Shown: one piece after another, positions 34,134 through 43,570 of the stretch
How the letters are laid out: each line of letters opens with the position of its first letter
How positions within the stretch are numbered: position 1 is the stretch's first letter
Source of the DNA: Candidatus Woesearchaeota archaeon
Lineage (GTDB): Archaea > Nanobdellota > Nanobdellia > Woesearchaeales > GW2011-AR9
Length of the DNA: 64,000 nucleotides
Direction of reading: 5' to 3'
Assembly (NCBI GenBank): GCA_945861715.1
Contig: CAMAVK010000001.1
Location: 186,001 to 250,000 of the forward strand
Program-made: the position numbers and the translations under genes
Notes under the pieces: generated by a model
What the model was told of the DNA's origin: nothing
Seen by the model: only the letters and a program-made list of their open reading frames with translations
Database searches by the model: none

Positions 34134-35237
34134 CTAATTCCCAATCTCAAACCGCAACATTGCAGCAATGCCACCCATTTCTTTAAGTTGCACACCTTCA
34201 CGTGTTTCAATAGAAATAATTTTGACCGTCGATCCACCTGCTTGTGCTTGTTCATCAAGTTTCAAAACCATCTCATCAGGTAAACTCTCAGATAAAATGA
34301 GTACACTCACTGCGTTCATCTCCAAAGCTCGTAGTGTCTCCTTCTCACCATACGTGATTTTATTAGGAGTTTCGCGAAGCATCGTAAAAAAGCTGAGCAT
34401 CACCTTCTTCTCCATTGCAACTTCTTCTTCAGAAAGTAAATCTTCAGATTTATCAAGTAATTCCTGTAATCCAAACTCTTCTGTATATGACAAATCCTTA
34501 GTACCTAAAATCTTACGCTGTAACTCCCCAGTCAAATATTCGTGATTTAAAAAATCATTAATTGTAACACCCGGTCCACCAATAATAATACCTTTCAAAT
34601 TATTTCCCAGTGGAAGAAATTGATCTTTCATATAATCACAAATTTTCTTAAAATGATCTTTAAGAGCCCCTTCACGTAAACGAGCAAACCGTGCCGCACT
34701 CTGACCACCCGCTTTAAATTTACCAGGAACCTCACTATGTGTCTTCTGTAAAATTTGCATCGTCTTCCCACGAAGAAGCGCAATAGTAGCGTCGCGTTTA
34801 TCAAGAACAACCAGGCCATACACTAAATGAATCATCATCATATCTTCGAGAATATCAGTGACAAAATTTTTATCGCAGCGATAAATACGAGTATTTAACG
34901 GCATTGGAGGTTCTATAGACCAAGCACGAACATCAACCTTACCTTCCGTAGCTGCCACGTTCCCAGAAAACGCAGCAATTCCATTTGCTGGCGTTCTACC
35001 ATATTGCCGAAGGTGCACTATCATCTTCTCAAGTGCCATCTGCACGTTCTTCCTCGTTACACTTGACTTAATGTTAGATGCTGTACCAAGTTCCTCTTGA
35101 AGGTGCTGAATAATTTTAACCAGATCGTAATCCTTTGGAACATACACTGAGACGAACTCTGTATGGAGTGCTTTTTGTTCCTTTAATTCTGCAATAATTT
35201 TCCTCAAACGCAGTTTTTCTTGTGGTGTAATTGCCAT
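34134..35237 (-). CDS. prf1: Peptide chain release factor aRF1
   Basis: This 367-residue protein recognises all three stop codons and triggers peptide release. Domain 1 has the NIKS motif (residues 55-58, TASNIKSSVTRKNV). Domain 2 has the GGQ motif (177-179, FKAGGQSAARFARLREG). Domain 3 follows and ends at the C-terminus. It is shorter than many archaeal aRF1 proteins of about 410 residues, apparently by reduction of domain 3. It lies downstream of the AK6-type gene on the same strand, about 95 bases away. Confidence 0.95.
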   Translation of the reverse strand: MAITPQEKLRLRKIIAELKEQKALHTEFVSVYVPKDYDLVKIIQHLQEELGTASNIKSSVTRKNVQMALEKMIVHLRQYGRTPANGIAAFSGNVAATEGKVDVRAWSIEPPMPLNTRIYRCDKNFVTDILEDMMMIHLVYGLVVLDKRDATIALLRGKTMQILQKTHSEVPGKFKAGGQSAARFARLREGALKDHFKKICDYMKDQFLPLGNNLKGIIIGGPGVTINDFLNHEYLTGELQRKILGTKDLSYTEEFGLQELLDKSEDLLSEEEVAMEKKVMLSFFTMLRETPNKITYGEKETLRALEMNAVSVLILSESLPDEMVLKLDEQAQAGGSTVKIISIETREGVQLKEMGGIAAMLRFEIGN

Positions 35238-35331
35238 GGAGTATATGAAAATGAATCCTACTCAGAATTCCGGCACACGCTATATAAATATTTGGGCGGG
35301 ATTAAGAATGCACCCACAAACTATTAATAAA

Positions 35332-35835
35332 CTACTTTTCCCCCCTCCCTCTCAAAAATTTCTTCACCATCAATAGAATTTTCTTCTCATACCCTGCTCG
35401 AGTAACATCAACCGAAATAACATTCTTATGCGCAGCAAATGCTTCTTCTTCACACACATGGAACATCTCACATTCCAAGTTCTCAGCAATCTTTGCTTTG
35501 GGATACCTTCGCGCAACCAACCGAGAAGAAATTATTTTCAAATCAGAACAAGTCAACACAATAACCAAATCAACAAGTGCCGAAGGCAACCGATGTGCCA
35601 CATGGCTATCTAAAAAATACACACCTTCCTTATTTTTCACAACTCCAGAAACAAACTTTCTAACCCGTGCAAAATCCAAGTTATAACATCGACCAGAATA
35701 ATCATACGAAGACGAAAGGGCTTTATAATGTGGGTGCAAATCAATTCTCACCCCTTCTTTAACATGCGACGCCAAGTAAGTAGCAATAAAACTCTTTCCC
35801 ACTCCGGGTGTTCCCGTAATCGCAATAAATACCAT
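35332..35835 (-). CDS. AK6/Fap7-type adenylate kinase-like NTPase
   Basis: This protein of about 167 residues has a P-loop (TGTPGVGKS, about residues 6-14) and the segment YFLDSHVAHRLPSALVDLVIVL typical of the AK6/Fap7/hCINAP family. Members have adenylate kinase activity and take part in the maturation of the small ribosomal subunit. I start at 35835, where a GAGGTG site precedes the ATG; a GTG two codons earlier is the alternative. It begins 13 bases after the ABC permease gene on the same strand. Confidence 0.85.
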   Translation of the reverse strand: MVFIAITGTPGVGKSFIATYLASHVKEGVRIDLHPHYKALSSSYDYSGRCYNLDFARVRKFVSGVVKNKEGVYFLDSHVAHRLPSALVDLVIVLTCSDLKIISSRLVARRYPKAKIAENLECEMFHVCEEEAFAAHKNVISVDVTRAGYEKKILLMVKKFLRGRGEK

Positions 35836-35848
35836 GAACACCTCTCAA

Positions 35849-37588
35849 TTAAAATTCTGATTTACCAACTGATGCCTTATGTGGTCCGCCACCCTTATGA
35901 TGGCCCCGCATAAACCTTTCAACCAAATGACGATGTAATAAAGTCTCAAGAAGCAAAATCAAAAAGAACAGAACAAGCATGTACCCGGCTAGAATTGCCA
36001 AATCCAACACCACATCGCCAAACCCAGATCCAAACAAAAATACTTGACGAATGATCCGTTCACTCACAACAAACGGATTATAGAACATTATTTCCTGTAC
36101 ACCGCGAGAAATAGCTTCGATCGGAAGAATAACTCCTGACACAGTTAAAAATAATGTGCCAACTGAAATCGACCCAAGAACCGCCGTTTCTTCAGACGCA
36201 AAGATATACCCTACAATCATGCCAAGGAATGTAAATATTGACGCTGTTAAAAACAACACCAAAGCAATAAGTGGAAACGTTGCAACTTGCTCAGGTAAGA
36301 ACACAGAAGCAATAATTAAAATAATCACAATCTGACTTACAATTAAAATTAAATTAGTCAAATACGTTGCCAGAACAAACATGAATTTAGGGATCGGAAC
36401 AAAAAAGTTACGAACAAACGCCGGACTATTTTTTTCAATCATTACAAGAGTCGTACCAAGAAGAAGCGATCCAAACATAACTACCAAAATTAAAATCCCT
36501 GGAAACAAATAACTCAAATATGTTGCTTTTGGGCTCACATTTTCCACCCGTGTGGTAAGCGGTGCTGAAATCACCTTAGGATCCGTAACTTTCTGATCAG
36601 TAATCACTTTAACAACCGCATCTAAATTTGTTGACAGCGCATCTAAACTTGTAATACTTTCCTGAAGAGAGCTTGACGTACTATCAAGTGATGTACTACT
36701 CGCACTAACTCCACTTTGAGCAGCGCCAAGTTTTGCGTTCGCTGCACCTAAATCAGTTTGCACCTGACCAAGAAGTGCAGTGATGGTGGTTCCATTACCC
36801 CCAAGAATCATCCCTGATGCCGCATCAATGGCTACCGACGTATTCAACAAATATGAATCCAACACAAGTTTATCAGCAGCCGAAATATTACTGTTATTCA
36901 ATTGCAGTACTGCAAGACTTAAAATTGTCTTCGTCGAATTCAACTGTAAGATAGTTGCATCAATGACGCTTTGGTTATAAGTTCCCCCTGTAGGTGTTAA
37001 ATCAATTCCTTGTAACCCTGTTTTAGCTGATTGCGCATTCGTTGTTGCAGTCGACGTTTTTCCTTTAATCGCGACAAGTTCTGCTTTTCGTGCCGCAATA
37101 TTATCCTGAATAGTTTTCAACTTAGCTAAAATCGCAGTCGATACTCCTTCACTAATTTCAGATGATCTACCTCGAACAGTTGACTTTAACACATCTTCAA
37201 GAGCATACACAAGTTGTTGTCTTGAAGGATCAACATAAATCACAATCTCTTTTTGTGTATTATCTTCAAGAACCAGAGACACCGGAATAGAAAGACAAGC
37301 ATGACTAAACCCTGCTTTTATATCCGCAACACAAGTATCAATAGACTCATTATACTTCACTACCGTATAATTTTGCGCCTGTAATGCACCAATAATAGAA
37401 TCAGTTTCCGCAGAAAATACCGGTGTATACACCCCAATATTTACATTGTAATTACCTTGAGAATTATATGTGAGGGCAAGAACCAATATCAACAGCAACG
37501 GAGCAAAAATAAGAACCAACGCTGAACTTCGTGAACGAAGAAGTAACTGCAAATTCTTCTTAGTAAGTAACCAAATAGATTCCATCAT
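35849..37588 (-). CDS. ABC-2 type transporter permease
   Basis: The 579-residue membrane protein has one N-terminal helix (SALVLIFAPLLLILVLALTY), then a large extracytoplasmic region (about residues 45-350) with long helical, T/S/A-rich stretches, and five or six C-terminal helices starting at YLFPGILILVVMFGSLLLG. This is the layout of ABC-2 permeases of the YhgE/DrrB type. The extracytoplasmic coil could act as a stalk. It is downstream of the ATPase gene, so the two form an exporter of unknown substrate. Confidence 0.88.
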   Translation of the reverse strand: MMESIWLLTKKNLQLLLRSRSSALVLIFAPLLLILVLALTYNSQGNYNVNIGVYTPVFSAETDSIIGALQAQNYTVVKYNESIDTCVADIKAGFSHACLSIPVSLVLEDNTQKEIVIYVDPSRQQLVYALEDVLKSTVRGRSSEISEGVSTAILAKLKTIQDNIAARKAELVAIKGKTSTATTNAQSAKTGLQGIDLTPTGGTYNQSVIDATILQLNSTKTILSLAVLQLNNSNISAADKLVLDSYLLNTSVAIDAASGMILGGNGTTITALLGQVQTDLGAANAKLGAAQSGVSASSTSLDSTSSSLQESITSLDALSTNLDAVVKVITDQKVTDPKVISAPLTTRVENVSPKATYLSYLFPGILILVVMFGSLLLGTTLVMIEKNSPAFVRNFFVPIPKFMFVLATYLTNLILIVSQIVIILIIASVFLPEQVATFPLIALVLFLTASIFTFLGMIVGYIFASEETAVLGSISVGTLFLTVSGVILPIEAISRGVQEIMFYNPFVVSERIIRQVFLFGSGFGDVVLDLAILAGYMLVLFFLILLLETLLHRHLVERFMRGHHKGGGPHKASVGKSEF

Positions 37589-37694
37589 TCCCTCTTTATC
37601 TCTTCATCATACCCGTAACATCAATCGGATTAATACCATCCTACACACATCAATCAAATTATTAATGTAAACAACCAAAACCACATCGAATTTC

Positions 37695-38660
37695 TTATTT
37701 AGGCACGATAGGTACATCATCTTGTGCTGCAATCTTCTCAAACACTTCTGAGAGCGACGGCTTGCGCAAATCCATGTCATTCATCTGCAAATTTTCTTCC
37801 TTAATAATTTGAAGAAGCGCAGCAACCGCTTTATCCACTTGCGATGGATATACCACCAGTGTCTTGCCCTGCTCTTCAATTTTTAATATAGGTACTCCCT
37901 TCAATCGTGCAAGCAACCGATCTTTATCAACTCCAGAGTGGAGTGTGATAGTAAAATGATCGCTCAAATACGGCTTCTTCACATCATCAACAAGTCCTTG
38001 AACAGAGACTTTTCCTTTATGAATAATTGCAATTTTATTACAGATATTATCAATACTCTCAAGGTGATGCGAAGCAAGAATAACCGTAACTCCCTGCTTA
38101 TTCACTTGTTGTAATAAAGCAAGAACATCTTTTTGTAAAATAGGGTCTAAGTCAGAGGTTGGCTCATCAAGAATCAAAATTTTTGGCTTATGCACCATAC
38201 TGCATGAGATATCAAGCCTCTTTTGCATTCCGCCTGACAACTGTTCTGCAAGCTTATGTTTATCATCTTCTAAACGCATAAACGCAAGTAAACTCTTTAT
38301 ATTAGCAATAAGTGTTGGATGAGGTATCCCATACAATTTACCAAAGTGTAACAAATTCTCAGCAACCGTCAATTTATGATAAAATGAATTATGTTGAGGA
38401 GCAAATCCCATATGTTTCTTAATTTTGTGAAAATTCTTGTGTAAATTTTTATCTGCTTGATCAATCTTAGAATAATAAGTTACTTCACCTTCTGTTGGCT
38501 CTAAGAACCCCGCCATAATATTCAAAAGCGTCGTTTTGCCTGATCCTGATTGACCAATAACACCAACCATATCACCTTCTTCGATAACGAGATTAACATC
38601 ATCAAGCACTCTATGATTCTTATACTCTTTCGTCACCCCTTTTAGCTTCAGCAATTCCAC
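37695..38660 (-). CDS. ABC transporter ATP-binding protein
   Basis: The 321-residue ATPase powers the ABC-2 exporter encoded downstream. Walker A is GQSGSGKTTL (about 36-45), the Q-loop is FAPQHNSFY, the signature is LSGGMQKRLDIS, and Walker B is ILILDEPTSDLDP, followed by an ASHH switch. The C-terminal 90 residues form an extension of the kind seen in DrrA/CcmA exporters. The pair is followed by the AK6 gene in the same direction. Confidence 0.93.
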   Translation of the reverse strand: MELLKLKGVTKEYKNHRVLDDVNLVIEEGDMVGVIGQSGSGKTTLLNIMAGFLEPTEGEVTYYSKIDQADKNLHKNFHKIKKHMGFAPQHNSFYHKLTVAENLLHFGKLYGIPHPTLIANIKSLLAFMRLEDDKHKLAEQLSGGMQKRLDISCSMVHKPKILILDEPTSDLDPILQKDVLALLQQVNKQGVTVILASHHLESIDNICNKIAIIHKGKVSVQGLVDDVKKPYLSDHFTITLHSGVDKDRLLARLKGVPILKIEEQGKTLVVYPSQVDKAVAALLQIIKEENLQMNDMDLRKPSLSEVFEKIAAQDDVPIVPK

Positions 38661-38805
38661 ATAAAAGCTAGCGTTTGCGCGTTTATAAATGTTTTGAGCA
38701 ACCCCCCGCCAAAAAATCTATTCGATTCTTCCTGCATTCAATAAAATCCCCCTCCCATTACTTAACATCCATAATCTTTATAATATACCCCCTAAGAACA
38801 AGCTC

Positions 38806-39699
38806 ATGGCAATCGGTTCAAAAATAAAATCATTTTACGAGGAAAAGTACAAAATACTAATGTTCATACCATTTCTAATGGTTCTTCTTGCATTTGCTCA
38901 AATTGGGTACCAATATCATAGCACCGGCGACTTTGTAAATCGAGGAGTTACCCTTAAGGGTGGCTCACTTATCAGTTTTGTTGCACCGCAAGGAAGTGAT
39001 ATAGCCTCAATTCAATCATCTCTTACCAGCTCCTTTCCAGGTCATGAAATCGCAGTAAGGACCCTGGGTCCAGCTTCAAACCCAACAGGAATAGTAGTGG
39101 AATCTGAATATCAAACTGAAGCCGAGATTATTAAACTCAAAGCCGAGCTTACTCGTCTAACCAACGTCCCAACCAAAGAAATGGGAACCGAAATTATTGG
39201 TTCAGCTATTGGTGCAAGTTTCTTTAAACAATCCTTAGTAGCTCTTGGCGTTGCGTTTTTACTCATGGGTTGTGTTGTATTTGCGTATTTCCGAACTCCC
39301 GTACCATCGCTCGCAGTTATTCTAGCTGGTGCATCTAATTTGATAGTTACCCTTGCCATATTCAATCTAACCGGAGAAAAACTCTCAACCGCAGGAATTG
39401 CCGCATTTCTCATGTTGCTTGGATATAGTGTAGACACAGACATTCTTCTTACCAGTCGGGTACTTAAACGTAAGGAAGGAACAGTAATGCATCGGATTCA
39501 TGGTGCAATCAGTACGGGAATGTCCATGACCGCAGCAACACTTGGCGCTGTAATTGTTGCACTTATTTTTGTTCATAGCGACGTAATTCACCAAATCATG
39601 TTAGTTCTTTTCATAGGACTATTAACAGACATGTTCATGACCTGGATTCAAAACGTGGGCATCCTACGCCTCTATGTTGAAAAAGGAGAAAGAAAATGA
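38806..39699 (+). CDS. secF: Protein-export membrane protein SecF
   Basis: The 297-residue protein is an RND-fold SecF, with six membrane helices and one extracytoplasmic domain after helix 1. The conserved GVTLKGGSLISF, and later helices such as LMLLGYSVDTDILLTSRVLK with the conserved D residues, are present. SecF works with SecD to use the ion gradient to aid protein export through SecYE. CTTTATAATA lies 25 bases upstream of the ATG. Its last 4 bases overlap the secD start. Confidence 0.93.
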   Translation: MAIGSKIKSFYEEKYKILMFIPFLMVLLAFAQIGYQYHSTGDFVNRGVTLKGGSLISFVAPQGSDIASIQSSLTSSFPGHEIAVRTLGPASNPTGIVVESEYQTEAEIIKLKAELTRLTNVPTKEMGTEIIGSAIGASFFKQSLVALGVAFLLMGCVVFAYFRTPVPSLAVILAGASNLIVTLAIFNLTGEKLSTAGIAAFLMLLGYSVDTDILLTSRVLKRKEGTVMHRIHGAISTGMSMTAATLGAVIVALIFVHSDVIHQIMLVLFIGLLTDMFMTWIQNVGILRLYVEKGERK

Positions 39700-41279
39700 A
39701 ATTTACCAAAGCTATAACTCAATGGAGAGTGATCATATTACTCTTCTTCATACTGTTTTCATTAGTAGCTATATTTTCCTTCACCCCTCACTTTGTTGAA
39801 AACGGGGTAGCTATCCGATCTGTACAAACAAATTCACCTCTAGCCATAGCCGGCATGACGGGTCCAACCGGGAAAGTAACCCCCTTAGCTCGCGAACTTA
39901 TTATATCAATAAATAATATACCCACACCAAATCTTGAGAAATATAACGAAGTTGAAAAGACACTCATCCCAAACAGTACCGTTCTTGTTCAAACAACAAA
40001 GCAACTCTACACTGTAAAATTAAAAGAGTCTCCTATTTTAGGTGCTCGGGTCTCAAAAGATGCAGTCACCAATTTACGAAAAGGCTTAGATCTTGAAGGA
40101 GGTACGCGTGTCGTACTAAAACCAACGGAACAAATCACCGACGATCAACTTCAATTAACGATTCAAAGTCTCTCTGAGCGTTTAAATGTCTATGGTCTCT
40201 CTGATGTTGTAATAAGACCCGCATCCGACCTATCGGGAGATCAGTTCATTATTATTGAAATAGCAGGCGTTACCGAAGACCAAGTAAGTGAGTTAATTGC
40301 GTCTCAAGGCAAATTCGAAGCAAAAATTACTAATCAAAGTGTGTTTGCAGGCGGAAAAAAGGACATAACGTATGTGTGTCGAACTGCCGAATGTTCAGGT
40401 CTTGACCCAAGTCAAGGATGCAGTAGCTCCCCAGAAGGGTCGGTGTGTCGATTCTTCTTTAGTATCTCGCTCTCAAGTGAAGCAGCACAACGTCAAGCCG
40501 ATCTAACCAAAAATCTCAAAGTAATATCCAGTGGTGACGGTAGCTCCTACCTTAGTGATGATATCGTACTCTATTTGGATGACGTAGAAGTAGATCGATT
40601 AAAAATAGGATCCGAACTCCGCGGACGAGCATCCACTACTATTCAAATATCGGGCTCTGGAACAGGACGAACAGAATTAGAAGCAAGGCAAAACACTTTA
40701 GAAAATATGAAAAGACTGCAAACAGTTATTTTCACTGGTTCTTTACCCGTAAAATTGGACGTCGTAAAACTTGATACTATCTCACCAAACCTTGGAGATG
40801 AATTCTTAAAAAATGTGCTTCTTGTCGGTGTACTTGCAACCCTTGCTGTAGCACTCGTTGTAATCATTCGATACCGAAAACCTGTTATTGTCATACCAAT
40901 GATCTTTTGTTTACTCAGTGAAGTAGTCATGTTACTTGGGTTTGCAGCGCTCGTTGGTTGGCAACTAGATCTCATCGCAATTGCTGCAATAATAATTGTT
41001 ATAGGAACGGGAATTAATCACCTTGTTATAATCTCAGATGAAGTAACCCGTGGAGAACAAGGCGGATCCTGGGTTAATAAAACCAAAGCTGCAATCTTTA
41101 TTATTACGGGAGCATACCTAACCAACATCTCCGGTCTCATCCCATTAATGTGGGCAGGAGCAGGATTACTCAAAGGTTTTGCCGTAACAACTATTGCTGG
41201 GCTCTCATTTGGTGTTCTTATTGCCAGACCCGCATACGCAGCAATCATTCGCGCAATGCACGAAGATGAAGAAAAATAG
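39696..41279 (+). CDS. secD: Protein-export membrane protein SecD
   Basis: The 527-residue protein is archaeal SecD. It has helix 1 near residue 10, the conserved LRKGLDLEGGTRVVL, the P1 domain with SERLNVYGLSDVVIRP, and the C-terminal helical RND domain (IAIAAIIIVIGTGINHLVIISDE). A PDZ-like stretch, AIAGMTGPTGKVTPL, follows helix 1 and is worth noting. It overlaps secF by ATGA. The order secF-secD is the archaeal one. Confidence 0.93.
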   Translation: MKFTKAITQWRVIILLFFILFSLVAIFSFTPHFVENGVAIRSVQTNSPLAIAGMTGPTGKVTPLARELIISINNIPTPNLEKYNEVEKTLIPNSTVLVQTTKQLYTVKLKESPILGARVSKDAVTNLRKGLDLEGGTRVVLKPTEQITDDQLQLTIQSLSERLNVYGLSDVVIRPASDLSGDQFIIIEIAGVTEDQVSELIASQGKFEAKITNQSVFAGGKKDITYVCRTAECSGLDPSQGCSSSPEGSVCRFFFSISLSSEAAQRQADLTKNLKVISSGDGSSYLSDDIVLYLDDVEVDRLKIGSELRGRASTTIQISGSGTGRTELEARQNTLENMKRLQTVIFTGSLPVKLDVVKLDTISPNLGDEFLKNVLLVGVLATLAVALVVIIRYRKPVIVIPMIFCLLSEVVMLLGFAALVGWQLDLIAIAAIIIVIGTGINHLVIISDEVTRGEQGGSWVNKTKAAIFIITGAYLTNISGLIPLMWAGAGLLKGFAVTTIAGLSFGVLIARPAYAAIIRAMHEDEEK

Positions 41280-41293
41280 TTTTTTTCTTTTTT
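41280..41293 (+). terminator. T-rich terminator after secD
   Basis: TTTTTTTCTTTTTT directly follows the secD stop codon. Confidence 0.5.
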
Positions 41294-41323
41294 AATTAAA
41301 TCAAGCAAAACTTTTTGTTAAAT

Positions 41324-41785
41324 ATGGAAAATTCTTCCCAGCACAAACCGATAAAAAGCAACTCTCATCGCGCAGCTATTCTCATCATGGTTCTATGCAC
41401 CGTGTTCACTTCCACTGGCCAGCTACTTTGGAAAACGGGGTTCAATCAAGCTGACCTCACCACCTCATTTCTAACCCTTATAAACCTCCCCTTCCTACTC
41501 GGTTTTATCTCATACGGAATTGGCGCAATCTTAATGCTTATCGCATTTAAAAAAGGAGAATTAAGTGTACTCTATCCAATTATTGCAACCAGTTATGTCT
41601 GGGTCACACTACTCTCCCCCTGGCTTTTTAACGAACACATTTCTCTCTTAAAGTGGATTGGAATTACCATCATTGTACTTTCTGTGAGCATTCTAGGAAT
41701 CGGAGGATCAAAAAAACACGCACAGCAACCCTCAAATCAAAACAAACCGCAGATTCCCACCAAAAAATCCGAGGTGCATCAATGA
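41324..41785 (+). CDS. EamA/SMR-like four-helix membrane protein, first of a pair
   Basis: This protein of about 153 residues has four predicted membrane helices and the half-size drug/metabolite transporter architecture. Helix 1 contains STGQLLWKTGF and helix 3 contains KKGELSVLYPIIATSYVWVTLLSPWLFNEHISLLKWIG, typical of SMR/EamA halves. The C-terminus is a hydrophilic, Q/K-rich tail. It overlaps the next gene by ATGA, and both likely form a heterodimer. The substrate is unknown. Confidence 0.85.
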   Translation: MENSSQHKPIKSNSHRAAILIMVLCTVFTSTGQLLWKTGFNQADLTTSFLTLINLPFLLGFISYGIGAILMLIAFKKGELSVLYPIIATSYVWVTLLSPWLFNEHISLLKWIGITIIVLSVSILGIGGSKKHAQQPSNQNKPQIPTKKSEVHQ

Positions 41786-42123
41786 ATAAACTCATCATTA
41801 CCTGTATTGTCCTCATCGGTGGCCTTCTTGGATCGCTTGGAACACTCCTCATCAAAATAGGTGTAGACAAATTCCATCTGAAAGACCTCTGGAAACATAA
41901 GGTATTTTACATCGGCGGGTTTTTCTACGCCCTATCTTCCGTGCTCTACTTATTTGCCCTCTCCAAAGGAGACGTAACTTTTGTATATCCGTTAGTATCA
42001 ACTGCATACATTTGGACACTCTTATTCTCCGTACACCTCTTGGGTGAGAAAATGAACAAATGGAAATGGATAGGTATTATCGGAATAATTCTCGGAGTGA
42101 TTCTAGTCGGAATAGGAAGCTAA
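41782..42123 (+). CDS. EamA/SMR-like four-helix membrane protein, second of a pair
   Basis: The 113-residue protein is homologous in layout to its upstream neighbour: GSLGTLLIKIGVDKF in helix 1 and KGDVTFVYPLVSTAYIWTLLFSVHLLGEKMNKWKWIGI later. The ATG overlaps the upstream stop (ATGA), and GAGGTG lies just before it, so the two are translationally coupled. Paired SMR-type subunits can insert with opposite orientation to make one transporter. Confidence 0.85.
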   Translation: MNKLIITCIVLIGGLLGSLGTLLIKIGVDKFHLKDLWKHKVFYIGGFFYALSSVLYLFALSKGDVTFVYPLVSTAYIWTLLFSVHLLGEKMNKWKWIGIIGIILGVILVGIGS

Positions 42124-42175
42124 TCTTTCCACATTTCTTCCTCATACTTCTTCATGCAAACAATTCTTGCTATTT

Positions 42176-42682
42176 CTATTTCCGCGAAACCCACAGCCGA
42201 TGTCCCACAATCGGAATAAACATACACATCCCAAATGTCATCGCAACATATACTGGATTTGTCAACACACTCAGCCCATGCAAAATACTAATTCTATTTG
42301 TCAGTTGAACCAGCGTAATTAAAATGACAATAGAACTTAACGGAATGATAGTCATCCCAAACAAATGATGTCCTTGTGTTATGTGATGAATTTGGTCTAT
42401 TAAGTGAACATACACTGCCCCAACAATAAGCGCAAGCAATACCGAAATAAAATACACAAACCATCCTTCTAAAAACAGCATGACTGGAATCAGTATTGAC
42501 ATAATCAACATACTTCCAAAGAGCACACATAAAATAACACTCCAATACACCACGTGAGAATGAGCCACATCTGAATCCTGCGCGCGCTCCATAATTCGAA
42601 TCGCCCGTGACAACTCTTCACGAGACCATCCCTTCATCATGAGTTTCTTAATAGTTTGAATCTTCATCAGTAATATCCTCAC
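42176..42682 (-). CDS. Unknown multi-helix membrane protein coupled to a MinD-like ATPase
   Basis: The 168-residue protein has a cytoplasmic helical N-terminus (IQTIKKLMMKGWSREELSRAIRIME) and four hydrophobic helices (VVYWSVILCVLFGSMLIMSI, FVYFISVLLALIVGAVYVHLI, IIPLSSIVILITLVQL, NPVYVAMTFGMCMFIPIVG). No family was recognised. Its ATG overlaps the MinD-like stop codon (ATGA), so it is translated with that ATPase. Membrane partners of MinD/ParA ATPases often serve as positional anchors. Confidence 0.7.
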   Translation of the reverse strand: MRILLMKIQTIKKLMMKGWSREELSRAIRIMERAQDSDVAHSHVVYWSVILCVLFGSMLIMSILIPVMLFLEGWFVYFISVLLALIVGAVYVHLIDQIHHITQGHHLFGMTIIPLSSIVILITLVQLTNRISILHGLSVLTNPVYVAMTFGMCMFIPIVGHRLWVSRK

Positions 42683-43374
42683 ATCCCATGCATCAGATGC
42701 GACGCTAAATCAACAAATATTTTTCTACTTTTTGCATGAGGATACAAATAAACCAATGGCCCACCATGTTGTTGCGATGCCGGGATTTTAGTATCGTGTG
42801 GAATCACATACAGCGTAGAGTGCTCAAGAGTTTTCTTGATTTCATCCAACTCCAACCCCGCAAGATTGTGGGGATTATTAACCAACACCGCTGCAATTGT
42901 ATGATTATATTTTTCAGCCAACTCCTTTGTTTTTTGCGCGTCATACACCGCACTCATCGTAGGCGTTGTTACCACAATTGACTCATCCGCTTGTTTCAAA
43001 ATATCATGTACTAACGAAGAAAAACCCGACGGACAATCAATGACCACAAAATCAAATGCCTTATCCAAATGTTCAAACACTTCATGAATGTTAATATGTT
43101 TCATCTCAGGAGTACTCGCAGCAGGAATAAATCGAAGTCCTGATTCATGTTTATACACTGTATTTCGTAAATCCTTAGTACCTGAAAGAAACTGATGAAT
43201 ATGATGCTCCGGTGTAACGAGACCTAAATACAACCCAATGTGTGGCGTATCTAAATTCAAATCTACAAGGATAACTCGCGCCCCTCTCTCAAGCAGTGAT
43301 GCAGCAACATTAATTGCAACCGTACTTTTGCCAACCCCTCCTTTTCCCGAATGAACCGCAATAAATTTAGTCAT
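42679..43374 (-). CDS. MinD/ParA-like ATPase
   Basis: This 231-residue protein is a deviant Walker A ATPase (SGKGGVGKST, with the KGGVGKS motif at 11-17), also having VILVDLNLDTPHIGLYLG and the Walker B-type FDFVVIDCPSG. Such proteins place cell-division factors or other cargo at membranes or DNA. No C-terminal amphipathic MinD helix is obvious. The next gene encodes a membrane protein whose start overlaps this stop, suggesting a two-part module. Confidence 0.85.
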   Translation of the reverse strand: MTKFIAVHSGKGGVGKSTVAINVAASLLERGARVILVDLNLDTPHIGLYLGLVTPEHHIHQFLSGTKDLRNTVYKHESGLRFIPAASTPEMKHINIHEVFEHLDKAFDFVVIDCPSGFSSLVHDILKQADESIVVTTPTMSAVYDAQKTKELAEKYNHTIAAVLVNNPHNLAGLELDEIKKTLEHSTLYVIPHDTKIPASQQHGGPLVYLYPHAKSRKIFVDLASHLMHGM

Positions 43375-43570
43375 CTATTTTCAACCCTATCAACTACTCT
43401 TTCAACAAACAATATCCTGTTACTTAGATATATATGTTTTACTCTTATAACCCTCTTGCACCTTTTAGTATAGAACTCTTAAAACCCCCTACCTCTCCTA
43501 AATCCAGAACTCCAACTAATAACAAAACTAACTGCATAATATTCTTAAAGAAAACCCTCATTTTGAGCCT

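Noticed and set aside
43375-43570. Overlapping short frames on both strands between the MinD-like gene and the membrane-protein gene
   Set aside because: They are low-complexity and overlap the promoters of real genes; no evidence of coding.
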